NCBI RefSeq assembly: GCF_009755725.1
Contig: NZ_CP046619.1
Coordinates: 930,001 to 994,000 of the forward strand
From: Diaminobutyricimonas sp. LJ205
GTDB taxonomy: Bacteria; Actinomycetota; Actinomycetes; Actinomycetales; Microbacteriaceae
Direction: 5' to 3'
DNA length: 64,000 nt
Below, in pieces: positions 26,149-35,291 of this stretch. The position numbers and the translations under genes were made by a program. The notes under the pieces were generated by a model. That model searched no databases. It was given only the letters and a program-made list of their open reading frames with translations, and was not told where the DNA came from. Position 1 is the stretch's first letter. Each line of letters begins with the position of its first letter.

Positions 26149-28242
26149 TCAGCTGCAGGTCCCCACCCAAACGCCATCGCGCGCTCGGGTCATCCCCACG
26201 TACAGCTCTCGGCGGTCACGTTCGTGCCGTTCGAGCAGCGACTCTGATCCGTCCGGGTCCCGAACCGCGGACGGGGTCAGAAGCGACTCATCCACGCGCG
26301 GCAACAGCACCTGCTTGAACTCGAGGCCCTTTGCCCGCTTGATCGTGCCGACCTTCACCGCGTCGACAGGAACGCCGTCGTAGTCGGTCAGCTGCACGGT
26401 TGGTAGGCCCGCCGCCGTCAGGGTGCGCATCGCGGCCGCGGCGCCGGCATTCGTGCGACACAGGATTGCGACATCCGCAATCCCGGTGCCGATTTCGCGG
26501 GTGACCGCTTTGATGTGCGCGACCAGAGCTTCGTCGTGCTCGGCGTCCGTCGTGAACTTCGCGAACACCGGGGGAGTGCCGTGCCGCGACACCCGCTGCG
26601 TGCCGTCACCCAGCTGGTCGGCGCCCTCGATGTCGGTGAACTCGTCACCGTCCACGATGCGTGCGGCCGCCTGAAGGATCTCGGCCGTGTTCCGGTAGTT
26701 GATATCAAGCACCACGCCGCGACCCGCCAACGAGATGCCTGCCTCGGCGAGCGTGTACCCGCCGGGGTAGATGGTCTGCTGGCCGTCACCGATCAGTGTG
26801 AACGCGTCGGGTTCATCTCCGACGAGCGACCACAGCATCCGCACCATCGCGCACGACAAGTCCTGGGCCTCGTCGACGATCACGGCGGAGTAACCCTCGA
26901 GCGGCTGCTCCCGCAGCGTGCGCTCGGTCGCCAGGATCCGGTCCGCGAAGTCGTGCACGCCCTGCTTCTCGAGCTGCTGCTCGTACTCGCGGTAGAGCGC
27001 CCACACCGACCGACGCTGGTCGATGGTCAGTCGCCGCTTGCGTCCAATGCGGGCACTGTCGGCGTACTGCTCGAACTGGGTGAGGCCACGTCCCTTTATG
27101 ACGTAGTCAATCTCTTCTTTCCAGTAGTCGGGCTTCGAGTCGATTTCCTTCAGGGGAGCGGATGCGGCTCGCCACGCGTCCCACCAGGCGGTCTTCACTC
27201 GTCGGCTGTCCAGCTTCGAGCTGATGCCGCGCTCGCTGAGCAATGAGCCGGCGAACTCGTACACTCCGCGGAACTCGACGCGGTCGACGACTTCCGGTGC
27301 CATGCGCTCGAGCGAATTGCGCATTACGTCGGGCAGGGTTCGGATGAAGGTGGTGAACAGGATCTTGCCCTCAGGCTTCGCGCGGGCGAGGTATGCGGCT
27401 CGATGGAGGCCGACGACGGTCTTACCGGTGCCCGCTGCGCCGCGGATGCGGGCGGGTCCGTTGAAGCTGCGTCGCACGAGTTTCGCCTGATCGGGGTGGA
27501 GGAAGGCCATCCACTCTTCGATCGGTTCGGCGAGCAGTCCCTCGAGCAGGACGTCGTTGACCTCCTGCTCGGTCATCAGAGAGTCGACATCGATCTGAGC
27601 CGCTGCCGCCTCGAGCACCGGTTCGCGGACGACGGCGACCACGGGCGCCGGAGCGCCGACGACAGGGAAGTGTTGCAAAGCAACGCCGAGCACCGCGTCC
27701 ACCTGGGATTCCGTCATCCGATGTCCGCGCCGCACGATGTAACGGACGATGTCTCCTTCACCTACGACATCCACCGAGCCGACGGACTCCTGGATGCCCT
27801 TTCGGCCCGCGAGCACGACGACTGACTTGACCTCGCCTGGCGCGAGACCGACTGTGGCGAGTGCTGCCTCTGTGCCGTAAGCCAGGTCTGCAAGCCCTTC
27901 GAACTCGTCGGTGACATCTTCCTGATCGCGGAACACACGGCCGCCGGCGACGATGATGTCCTTCCACCACTTGGTGTCGACGATGAAGACGCCGCTTGGG
28001 CCGACCACGATTAGATCGACCTGCGCTCGCCGGCTGCCCGGCCATTGCCGGTCGGGCAAGAGGAAGTGTCCATGCGCGGTGAGCGGGGCGAGCAATCGTG
28101 CGATGCGCTTCTCGGATTCGGCAGCCGCCATGTAGTTGCCTGCCTTCGAGCGTGATGCGATTGCCTCGCGTTCGTGCGCTGCTGCCAGTGCAAGCTGCCG
28201 CTCAGCCTCGAGCCGCGCTGATTCTCCTGCCGACATGCTCAT
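26149..28242 (-). CDS. NERD-domain superfamily I (UvrD/Rep-like) DNA helicase
   Basis: This is a 697-aa protein. ATG 28242 directly abuts a G-run; ATG 28236 (third codon) has better spacing. A helical N-terminus is followed by a NERD nuclease-related domain (about 45-150; VDLIVVGPSGVFIVDTKWW, with the D...DxK pair of PD-(D/E)xK enzymes). The SF1 helicase core has Walker A AAGTGKT (about 270), Walker B IVDEAQD, DINYRNT, GTIKRAKGLEFKQVLLPR and YVGMTRARDGVWV. NERD-helicases recur in plasmids and defence islands and probably process foreign or damaged DNA. A decayed partial copy lies at 24935-25176. It is divergent from the HsdR-N-like gene at 28402. Confidence 0.88.
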   Translation of the reverse strand: MSMSAGESARLEAERQLALAAAHEREAIASRSKAGNYMAAAESEKRIARLLAPLTAHGHFLLPDRQWPGSRRAQVDLIVVGPSGVFIVDTKWWKDIIVAGGRVFRDQEDVTDEFEGLADLAYGTEAALATVGLAPGEVKSVVVLAGRKGIQESVGSVDVVGEGDIVRYIVRRGHRMTESQVDAVLGVALQHFPVVGAPAPVVAVVREPVLEAAAAQIDVDSLMTEQEVNDVLLEGLLAEPIEEWMAFLHPDQAKLVRRSFNGPARIRGAAGTGKTVVGLHRAAYLARAKPEGKILFTTFIRTLPDVMRNSLERMAPEVVDRVEFRGVYEFAGSLLSERGISSKLDSRRVKTAWWDAWRAASAPLKEIDSKPDYWKEEIDYVIKGRGLTQFEQYADSARIGRKRRLTIDQRRSVWALYREYEQQLEKQGVHDFADRILATERTLREQPLEGYSAVIVDEAQDLSCAMVRMLWSLVGDEPDAFTLIGDGQQTIYPGGYTLAEAGISLAGRGVVLDINYRNTAEILQAAARIVDGDEFTDIEGADQLGDGTQRVSRHGTPPVFAKFTTDAEHDEALVAHIKAVTREIGTGIADVAILCRTNAGAAAAMRTLTAAGLPTVQLTDYDGVPVDAVKVGTIKRAKGLEFKQVLLPRVDESLLTPSAVRDPDGSESLLERHERDRRELYVGMTRARDGVWVGTCS

Positions 28243-28401
28243 CCCCCCGGTGAGTGTGGTTCAGGAACAGTGTGGCAGAGCCGCGAACTTGCGTGCTGCC
28301 ACCGCTTTCGGGCGAGGGATCTCGGGCGTTCATCCGTGGCGCTCTCGGTTTTATCGGTGGATGCCTTTACGGTTGACGGTGACACGACTTGGGGGTAAAG
28401 G

Positions 28402-29496
28402 GTGGAATTCGCCGAATCGCTCGCCGCGCTTGCACAGAAGGTCCGCAACCAGCGCGATGCTATCCAGACCGAGGAAGCGACGAAGAACGCATTTGTGATG
28501 CCGTTCATCGCGTCGGTGCTCGGCTACGACGTCTTTGATCCGCTGGAGGTGGTCCCCGAGTTCACTGCGGATGTCGGGACCAAGCGCGGCGAGAAGATCG
28601 ACTACGCGATTATTCGCGACGGTGAGGTCCAGATCCTCATCGAATGCAAGAAGTCGACCGAGCCCTTGAAGATCGAGCACGCATCGCAGCTCTTCCGATA
28701 CTTCGCGGTCACGAACGCTCGCATTGCTGTGCTGACGAATGGCCAGCTCTATCACTTCTACACGGACCTCGATGCCCCGAACCGCATGGACGAGAAGCCG
28801 TTCCTGGTTCTGGATCTGCTCGATGTCGACGAGACTCTGATTCCCGAAGTCAAGAAGCTCACCAAGGACATTTTCGACCTGGATTCCGTCGTCAATGCGG
28901 CTGAGGAACTCAAGTACATCGGGCAGCTCAAGCGCACCATCGCCAGCCAGTTCCGCGAGCCTGATGATGAGTGGATTCGTTTCTTCACCACTCGTGTTTA
29001 CGAGGGCGCGTTCACTCAGAAGGTGCGTGAGCAGTTCCGGGGGCTCGTCTCCAAGGCGACGAAGCAGTTCCTGAACGACCAGGTGAACGACCGTCTGAAA
29101 GCTGCACTGGGTGGATCGAACTTCCCCGGCGCTGCGGCTGACGCAGACGTGGACGCGGTCGCCAGCCAGCCCGTTGCGGAAAACGACCTCGATCGGGACA
29201 CCGAGATCGAAACGACGCTCGAGGAGCTCGAGGGCTACCAGATCGTCAAGGCCATCGCCTGCAGCGACGTGAAGCCGCAGCGGGTGACTCACCGCGACGC
29301 GAAGTCGTACTTTGCAGTGCTGCTCGACGACAACAACCGGAAGCCGATCGCGCGACTTCACTTCAACAGCAAGTCCGTCAAGTACCTCGGCGTGTTCGAC
29401 GAGAACAAGAACGAGACTCGTCACCAGATCGGCTCACTGGACGAGATCTACCTGCACGCGCCCGCCATCCGCGAGGCGGTTGCGCGGCACGCGTAG
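28402..29496 (+). CDS. Solo type I restriction HsdR N-terminal-like nuclease protein
   Basis: This is a 364-aa protein with a GTG start. The N-terminal 190 residues match the HSDR_N (COG4748-like) nuclease domain: FVMPFIASVLGYDVFDP, then D67 in KIDYAII and E81-C-K83 in ILIECKKS. These form the PD-(D/E)xK catalytic set, followed by LFRYFAVTNARIAVLTNG. No helicase or methylase domain follows. The C-terminal 100 residues include QRVTHRDAKSYFAVLLDDNN and resemble a small DNA- or ligand-binding module in such stand-alone proteins. It is monocistronic, flanked by a terminator hairpin at 29527-29569, and divergent from the NERD helicase. Probably a defence or DNA-repair nuclease; its target is unknown. 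Confidence 0.8.
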   Translation: MEFAESLAALAQKVRNQRDAIQTEEATKNAFVMPFIASVLGYDVFDPLEVVPEFTADVGTKRGEKIDYAIIRDGEVQILIECKKSTEPLKIEHASQLFRYFAVTNARIAVLTNGQLYHFYTDLDAPNRMDEKPFLVLDLLDVDETLIPEVKKLTKDIFDLDSVVNAAEELKYIGQLKRTIASQFREPDDEWIRFFTTRVYEGAFTQKVREQFRGLVSKATKQFLNDQVNDRLKAALGGSNFPGAAADADVDAVASQPVAENDLDRDTEIETTLEELEGYQIVKAIACSDVKPQRVTHRDAKSYFAVLLDDNNRKPIARLHFNSKSVKYLGVFDENKNETRHQIGSLDEIYLHAPAIREAVARHA

Positions 29497-29526
29497 CCCA
29501 GGGGATTGTCGCTCGATAATCAGCAG

Positions 29527-29569
29527 CGGCGGTCCGCCGGCACTTCATTGAGCTGCCAGCGGACCGCCG
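29527..29569. terminator. Bidirectional terminator hairpin
   Basis: Perfect 11-base arms (CGGCGGTCCGC at 29527-29537 and its complement at 29559-29569) surround a 21-nt loop between two convergent genes. No strong T-run follows, so it is a stem-type terminator or mRNA-end stabiliser. Confidence 0.6.
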
Positions 29570-29588
29570 TTGTGTCGCTGTTTAGCGG

Positions 29589-30512
29589 TTACGCGCCGAG
29601 GTCCGCGGTGTTCATGTTCTTGAAGGCCTCTTCGACTGCAGGGTTCGCCGCGATCATCTCGTCGGTGAACTGCTCGCCGGTGACCCGGTACTGCACCAGT
29701 TCGTCGGAGTCCGCCTTCAGCTGGTCCGCAACATCCGCCCATCCTTCGGGGGTGTCCTCGGTGGACTGCACGCGCGGCAGACCGGCGAGAACCATGCGGC
29801 CGGCGCGGCCACCGCTGACCTGGAACAGGTCACCGTGCACCGTGGTGTCCTGGTGCGAGAGGTAGGCGACGAAGTTCGCGACGTGCTCCGGGCCCATACC
29901 GTCACGGAGCGTGCTGAGGATGGTCGGGTCGCTGTACGCGTTCTCGGTCATCGGGGTCCAGGCGGTGGGCATGAGCGTGCTCACTTGCACGCCAACGCGG
30001 TCGCCCTCCATGGCGAGGGTGTTGCCGAGCGCCCAGATCGCGCCCTTGGCGGAGCCGTAAGCGGCGGCTCCGGGGTTGGCCAGGATGCCGCTGGAAGAGA
30101 CCAAGATCAGCCGGCCGGAGCCGGACTTCACCAGGTGCGGCCAGGCGGCGCGGGAGAGTTCGGCAGTGCCGCGGAACGACACGTCGAAGACCTGCCAAAA
30201 CTCCTCCGAAGCCTGCTCACCGAACAGGCCGACACGGATGATACCGGCGTTGTTGACGACGATGTCGAGCTGCCCGTAAGCATCGATGGCCGTCTGCACG
30301 ATGGCCGATGCCTCGGTGGCGACATCGTGCACGTCTACGACGGCGGTGCCTCCGGCATCGACGATTTCCTTCACGACCTGCTCGGCGTTCGCCTGCGAGA
30401 CATCGTTCACGACGACCCGGGCGCCCCGCGATGCCAGCGTGATTGCGTGCAGCTTGCCCATGCCCTGGCCGGCGCCGGTGACAATCGCTACGCGGCCTTC
30501 AAAATTCAACAA
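29589..30512 (-). CDS. Short-chain dehydrogenase/reductase (SDR)
   Basis: This is a 307-aa protein. I place the start at TTG 30512, where AAGGAG (30522-30527) sits nine nt upstream and the protein opens LLNFEGRVAIVTGAGQGMG; an ATG at 30548 lacks a site, and the frame's further extension to 31700 is only antisense to sbcD. Classical SDR features are the TGAGQGMG cofactor loop, NNAG, a catalytic Ser in ILVSSSG and the YGSAK dyad. A 50-residue C-terminal tail beyond the usual core resembles actinobacterial SDRs acting on steroids or acyl substrates. NAD(H) is more likely than NADP(H), because Asp (VVNDVS) ends beta-2. The substrate is unknown. It is divergent from sbcD. Confidence 0.85.
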   Translation of the reverse strand: MLNFEGRVAIVTGAGQGMGKLHAITLASRGARVVVNDVSQANAEQVVKEIVDAGGTAVVDVHDVATEASAIVQTAIDAYGQLDIVVNNAGIIRVGLFGEQASEEFWQVFDVSFRGTAELSRAAWPHLVKSGSGRLILVSSSGILANPGAAAYGSAKGAIWALGNTLAMEGDRVGVQVSTLMPTAWTPMTENAYSDPTILSTLRDGMGPEHVANFVAYLSHQDTTVHGDLFQVSGGRAGRMVLAGLPRVQSTEDTPEGWADVADQLKADSDELVQYRVTGEQFTDEMIAANPAVEEAFKNMNTADLGA

Positions 30513-30653
30513 ACTAATCAACTCCTTGTGACGAGCCAGCCGGCTCATGATTAGGCCAACAAGCTCATGCATAAGCATATTCCGGCGGTTCGCCGAACCC
30601 GTGTCCGTAGGCGTCGGGCCTGGCTTGTCGGTGGCTCCCGATACCGTCGTCCC

Positions 30654-31817
30654 ATGAGGATTCTCCACACGTCGGACTGGCACATCGGACGCACGTTCCA
30701 CGGCCACTCCACGGTGGAGGCCCTCCGCGAAGTACTCACCGCGCTGGTCGAGGTGGTGCGAGAGCGCCAGGTTGATGTGGTCGTTGTCGCCGGCGACGTC
30801 TTCGACTCCGCCACCCCGGCCGCCGACTACTTCGACCTGCTCACTGAGGCGCTTCGCCGGATCCGTGAGGCCGGAGCATCCGTCATCGTCACCAGCGGCA
30901 ACCACGACTCGGCCAAGCGCCTCGGGTTCCAGGCCGAGTTCGCCGGCCTCGGCGGAGTGCACGTGATCACCCGCGTCGAACAGCACGACCGCCCGGTCAG
31001 CATCGAGGACGAGCACGGGTCGGTGCACTTCTACGGCATCCCGTACCTGGAGCCAGCGCTCATCCGCCACCTCTACCCAATCGAAACCCTGCGCACCCAC
31101 GAGCAGGCGCTCGGCTTCGCCATGCGCAACATCCGCGCCGATGCCGCCGAACGCGGTGGCCGCTCGGTGGTGCTCTCGCACTGCTTCGCTGCGGGGGTAG
31201 CCGCGAGCGACGAGGCCAGCGACGTGGAACGTGACATCACCGCCGGCGGGCTCGACGTGGTGCCGCTGCCGGTGTTCGACGGACCCGACTATGTCGCCCT
31301 CGGCCACATCCACGGCCGGTCCCAGCTGAGCGACCGGGTGCGCTACTCCGGCGCCCCGCTGCACTACTCGTTCGCCGAGGCCGGCAAACCGCGCGGCGCC
31401 TGGCTGGTCGAACTCGACGCCACCGGTCTCGCCTCGGTCGACTGGGTCGACCTGCCGATACCCCGCCGACTGAGCATCCTCACCGGACCTATCGACGACC
31501 TGCTGACGGATGCCGCGTACACCGAGTTCGAACAGGACTGGGTCTCCGCCATCCTCACCGACCAGGCCCGCCCGATCGACGCCATGCGCCGGCTGCAGGA
31601 ACGCTTCCCCGGCTGCGCGACCCTCGAGCACCGTCCGGCGATCCACCTGGTCACCGATACCGTCACCTATGCCGAGCGGGTGAACGCGAAGTCCGACCAC
31701 GAGATCGTCGGCGGCTTCCTCGAACTCGTGCGCAACGGCATCGGACCCACCGACGCCGAACAGGCCGTGATTGGCGAGGTCATCGCCGCCGAACGCGCCC
31801 AGGAGGCCACGGCATGA
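30654..31817 (+). CDS. sbcD: Exonuclease SbcD (Mre11-type nuclease subunit)
   Basis: This is a 387-aa protein starting at ATG 30654, giving the canonical MRILHTSDWHIGR. The calcineurin-like phosphoesterase motifs are in order: DWH, GDVFD, GNHD (TSGNHDSAKRLGF), SHCF and GHIH. These bind the Mn ions of the SbcD/Mre11 nuclease, which with SbcC cleaves hairpins and protein-blocked DNA ends. The C-terminal 120 residues are the capping region. The stop overlaps the sbcC start by 4 nt (ATGA). The gene is full length. Confidence 0.95.
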   Translation: MRILHTSDWHIGRTFHGHSTVEALREVLTALVEVVRERQVDVVVVAGDVFDSATPAADYFDLLTEALRRIREAGASVIVTSGNHDSAKRLGFQAEFAGLGGVHVITRVEQHDRPVSIEDEHGSVHFYGIPYLEPALIRHLYPIETLRTHEQALGFAMRNIRADAAERGGRSVVLSHCFAAGVAASDEASDVERDITAGGLDVVPLPVFDGPDYVALGHIHGRSQLSDRVRYSGAPLHYSFAEAGKPRGAWLVELDATGLASVDWVDLPIPRRLSILTGPIDDLLTDAAYTEFEQDWVSAILTDQARPIDAMRRLQERFPGCATLEHRPAIHLVTDTVTYAERVNAKSDHEIVGGFLELVRNGIGPTDAEQAVIGEVIAAERAQEATA

Positions 31818-34800
31818 GGATCAACCGCCTCGAACTCGCCGGATTCGGCCCCTACAAACAGGCGCAAACCGTCGACTTCGACTCCTACGCCGACGACGGC
31901 ATCTTCCTGATCTCCGGCAAGACCGGCGCCGGCAAATCGAGCATCCTCGACGCGATCTGCTTCGCACTGTACAACTCAGTGCCACGCTATGACGGCACCC
32001 AGACCCAACTGCGCAGCCACCACTGCGAGATCGACGACCCGAGCTACGTCGAACTCGACTTCACGGTCGGCGACCAGCGCTACCGGGTGCGGCGCACCCC
32101 GGAGTACGAACGCCCCAAGGCACGCGGCACCGGCACCACCACGCAGAAGGCCGACGCCGACCTCTTCATCTGGCGCAACGATGGCTGGGAAGGGATCGCG
32201 TCCCGGCCGGTCGACGTCGGGACCGAGCTGGCCCGCATCGTCGCGCTCAGCAAGGACCAGTTCCTGCAGGTGATCCTGCTCGCGCAGAACCGCTTCCAGC
32301 AGTTCCTGCTCGCTAAGAACGACGAACGCGGAGCCCTGCTACGCACCCTGTTCGGCACCGAACGCTTCGAACGCTACGAGACCGCGATCGTCGAGCGCTC
32401 CAAGGCGCTCGACGCCCAGCTCGGCAGCGCCATCGACGAACTCCAGCGCGACCGGCAACGGGCGAGCGACTTGCTGGTGGCCGGTTCGGTTGAGACATCC
32501 GTCGCCGCGACGGGGACGATCGACGCCGGCTCAGTGGCTCTCACCGACGGCTCCGCGGCGCTCGCCTTCGACGTCGATGCGGCTCCCGGGCTGGACTGGT
32601 TCACCGCGGCGCTGGCCGCGCTCACCGAGGTTCTCGAGCGGGCAACAGCCGACGCCGACCGTGCCCGCGACCACGCCGAGGCCGCGGCATCCGCTCATCA
32701 GGCGCTGGTGACCACCCAGCAGCGGCAGACCCGCCGCGACCTGGCGCGCGCGAAGGTCGCCGCGCTGGATGCGGAAGCCGCCGCGGTCGAGTCCAGCCGT
32801 GCCGCGCTGCAGGCGGCGGTGCGCGCGGCCGCGCTCTGGCCGCATGTCACCGCGCGTCGCGAGGCGGCGGTCGCCTTCGAAGCGGCCCAGGCCGACGAGT
32901 CCACCGCGCGTGGCGTGTACGCCGGCTTCGGCGATCAGGCGACGGATGCCGCCACACTCACCGCGGTGACCGACGAGCTCACCCGCACGCTCGGGGCGCT
33001 CGACGAAGTGCTGCGCGATGAGGCCGGATTGCCGACGCTCGACGCGACCCTCGCGCAATTGGGCACCACGGTCGACGGGCTCGACGAGCAGGTCGCCGCC
33101 GCGGCCACCCGGGCCATCGACCTGCCGGTTCGGCTCACCCAGATCGGTGACGCGTTGACGACGGCGAAGGTCGAGGCCGGACGACAGGCGGATGCGTCGG
33201 CAAACGTCGATCGGCTCGCGAAGGCGCGGGCGGCCGCAGCCGACGCCGCCGCGCTTGACCCGAAGGTCACCGCCGCGCAGGCCCGTGAACTCGAGGCGGT
33301 CAGGGCGCACACCGCGGCGTCCGGACGGGTCGAGGAGCTGCTCACCACCCGGCTGCGCGGCGCCGCAGGTGAGCTGGCCGCGCAGTTGCAGGCGGGGGAG
33401 CCGTGCGCGGTGTGCGGGTCGACCGAACATCCTCAGCCGGCGGAAGCGAGCGAGGACTCGGTGTCGGATGCCGACATCGACGCCGCCCGCGAGCAGCTCG
33501 ACGCGACCCGCGCGACGATGGACACCGCTCGCGCCGAGGCCAAGGAACTTGCCGACAAGCTGACCGACGCGAGAGCCCGTGCCGAGCAGCGCTCTGTCGA
33601 GGCGATCGACGAACTGCTGGCCGCCGCCCGAGCCGCGCTTACGACGTCGACCGAGGCCGCCGCGGAGGTCACTCGGCTCGAGACCGAGCAGGCCGCCCTG
33701 CGCGCCGAACTCGAGTCGCTCGAGGCCGAGCAGCAGACGCTCCGTACCGAGCGGGACCGCGTCGAGACGGAGCGGGCGGCCGCCCAGGTGCGCCGCTCCG
33801 AACTTGCTGAGCGCGTCGAACGCCAGCGCGCCGACTACGAGACGGTGGCCGGTCGCGCCGCCGCACTGCACAAGCACCTCGAAGCCGCGCGGGAACTGGA
33901 GCGCGCGATCGATGACCGCGTCGCCCGCACCGCGGCACTGGAGACCGCGACGACCGCGCTGCAGGCGCAGCTCGTCGAGCATGACTTCGCCGATGAGCAC
34001 GCGGTCGATTCCGCACGTCTCGAGCAGGCGGAACGGGTCGCCCTCGAGCAGCGGATCAAGGAGCACGAGCAGGGAGTCGCCACCGCCCGGGCAACCCTCG
34101 CCGAGCCGGAGCTCGCGGACCTTTCGGACGAGCTGGTGTCGACGGATGCTGCCGCCGAGCAGCTTGCCGCCGCGCGGAAGGCGCATTCCGACACTGTCGC
34201 GGTGCTAGGCAGTGTGCGCGAGCGACACGGTCAGCTGGAGCGACTCGTCGGCGACGTCGAGGGCAGGCTGGAGGCATCCGCAGCCCTGCGCGAGGAGTAC
34301 GACCAGGTGCGATCGCTCGCGGACGCGGTCCAGGGTGGCAAGACCAACACCAAGCGCATGCGACTCGAGACCTATGTGCTCGCGGCGCAGCTCGAGGAGA
34401 TCGTCGCCGCGGCGAACGGGCGACTGCGGACGATGACGTCCGGTCGGTATGAGCTGCAGCACGACGATTCGGTGCAGTACCGCAACACCCGATCGGGGCT
34501 GGGGCTGGCGATCCTGGACCAGCACACCGGCCGCGCTCGTGCCACGCATTCGCTGTCGGGCGGGGAGACATTCCTCGCCTCGCTTGCGCTGGCGCTGGGG
34601 CTCGCCGAGGTGGTCACCAACCAGGCCGGCGGCATCACGCTCGACACACTCTTTGTCGACGAGGGCTTCGGCTCACTCGATGGCGAAACCCTTGAGATCG
34701 CGATGAGCACCCTCGACTCGCTGCGCGCCGGCGGCCGCACGATCGGGCTGATCAGTCACGTCGAGGCGATGAAGGAGCAGATCCCCGCGAAGCTGCGGAT

Positions 34801-34852
34801 CAGCGTGACGGATGCCGGGTGGAGCGAGATCGACTGCCAGACTGGACCGTGA
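31814..34852 (+). CDS. sbcC: Exonuclease SbcC (Rad50-type SMC ATPase subunit)
   Basis: This is a 1012-aa protein. The N-terminal ATPase half has Walker A GKTGAGKSSILDAI near residue 35 and the Q-loop LLAQNRFQQFLLA. Two long Ala/Glu/Arg-rich coiled coils flank a central zinc hook, CAVC at about residue 530. The C-terminal half has signature LSGGETFLASLALALGL, Walker B LFVDEGFGSLDG and a final His switch (ISHVEAM). With SbcD it forms the ATP-dependent end-processing nuclease that removes hairpins and long palindromes, which matters here because several long palindromes lie in the window. It is translationally coupled to sbcD upstream and overlaps the yccF start by one base. Confidence 0.95.
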   Translation: MRINRLELAGFGPYKQAQTVDFDSYADDGIFLISGKTGAGKSSILDAICFALYNSVPRYDGTQTQLRSHHCEIDDPSYVELDFTVGDQRYRVRRTPEYERPKARGTGTTTQKADADLFIWRNDGWEGIASRPVDVGTELARIVALSKDQFLQVILLAQNRFQQFLLAKNDERGALLRTLFGTERFERYETAIVERSKALDAQLGSAIDELQRDRQRASDLLVAGSVETSVAATGTIDAGSVALTDGSAALAFDVDAAPGLDWFTAALAALTEVLERATADADRARDHAEAAASAHQALVTTQQRQTRRDLARAKVAALDAEAAAVESSRAALQAAVRAAALWPHVTARREAAVAFEAAQADESTARGVYAGFGDQATDAATLTAVTDELTRTLGALDEVLRDEAGLPTLDATLAQLGTTVDGLDEQVAAAATRAIDLPVRLTQIGDALTTAKVEAGRQADASANVDRLAKARAAAADAAALDPKVTAAQARELEAVRAHTAASGRVEELLTTRLRGAAGELAAQLQAGEPCAVCGSTEHPQPAEASEDSVSDADIDAAREQLDATRATMDTARAEAKELADKLTDARARAEQRSVEAIDELLAAARAALTTSTEAAAEVTRLETEQAALRAELESLEAEQQTLRTERDRVETERAAAQVRRSELAERVERQRADYETVAGRAAALHKHLEAARELERAIDDRVARTAALETATTALQAQLVEHDFADEHAVDSARLEQAERVALEQRIKEHEQGVATARATLAEPELADLSDELVSTDAAAEQLAAARKAHSDTVAVLGSVRERHGQLERLVGDVEGRLEASAALREEYDQVRSLADAVQGGKTNTKRMRLETYVLAAQLEEIVAAANGRLRTMTSGRYELQHDDSVQYRNTRSGLGLAILDQHTGRARATHSLSGGETFLASLALALGLAEVVTNQAGGITLDTLFVDEGFGSLDGETLEIAMSTLDSLRAGGRTIGLISHVEAMKEQIPAKLRISVTDAGWSEIDCQTGP

Positions 34853-35223
34853 TGAAGACGATCCTCAACCTGATCTGGCTGATCCTGTCCGGCTTCTGGC
34901 TGTTCCTGGGCTACATGCTCGCCGCAGTGATCATGTTCGTGCTGATCGTCACGATCCCCTGGGGCATCGCCGCCGCGCGCATCGGCGTCTACGCGCTCTG
35001 GCCATTCGGCAAGACCGTGGTGGACAAGCCCGGCGCGGGCCTCGGCTCGGCGCTCGGCAACGTCATCTGGGTCATCCTCGCCGGCTGGTGGCTCGCCATC
35101 GGACACATCCTGAGCGGCATCGCCCTGTGCATCACGATCATCGGCATCCCGTTCGGCATCGCGAACTTCAAGATGGTGCCCGTGTCACTGCTGCCACTCG
35201 GCAAGGACATCGTCGACCAGTAG
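34852..35223 (+). CDS. YccF-domain inner membrane protein
   Basis: This is a 123-aa protein. ATG 34852 shares its A with the sbcC stop (TGATG); a longer frame reaches back into sbcC. It has two repeats of the YccF (DUF307) unit: LNLIWLILSGFWLFLGYMLA with IPWGIAAARI, and LGNVIWVILAGWWLAIGHIL with IGIPFGIANFKM, making four membrane helices. The function of YccF proteins is unknown. Coupling to sbcDC is probably chance co-transcription. A terminator hairpin follows at 35240. Confidence 0.9.
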   Translation: MKTILNLIWLILSGFWLFLGYMLAAVIMFVLIVTIPWGIAAARIGVYALWPFGKTVVDKPGAGLGSALGNVIWVILAGWWLAIGHILSGIALCITIIGIPFGIANFKMVPVSLLPLGKDIVDQ

Positions 35224-35239
35224 CAAGCAGCTGACGACA

Positions 35240-35268
35240 GGTGGGGGTGCCGTTGCAGCACCCCCACC
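35240..35268. terminator. Bidirectional rho-independent-type terminator
   Basis: Perfect 11-base arms (GGTGGGGGTGC, 35240-35250, and its complement at 35258-35268) surround a 7-nt loop, between the convergent yccF and M28 peptidase genes. A short T-rich stretch (CTTCGTTCT) follows on the plus strand. Confidence 0.75.
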
Positions 35269-35291
35269 CTTCGTTCTCAGTGCGTCAGTTC

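Noticed and set aside
30513-31700. Continuous minus frame extending the SDR gene to 703 aa
   Set aside because: It is antisense to the well-conserved sbcD, and the SDR has its own ribosome site at 30522-30527.
32531-34186. 551-aa minus-strand frame inside sbcC
   Set aside because: Arg/Gly/Leu-rich shadow produced by the GC-rich coiled-coil codons of sbcC; no motifs.
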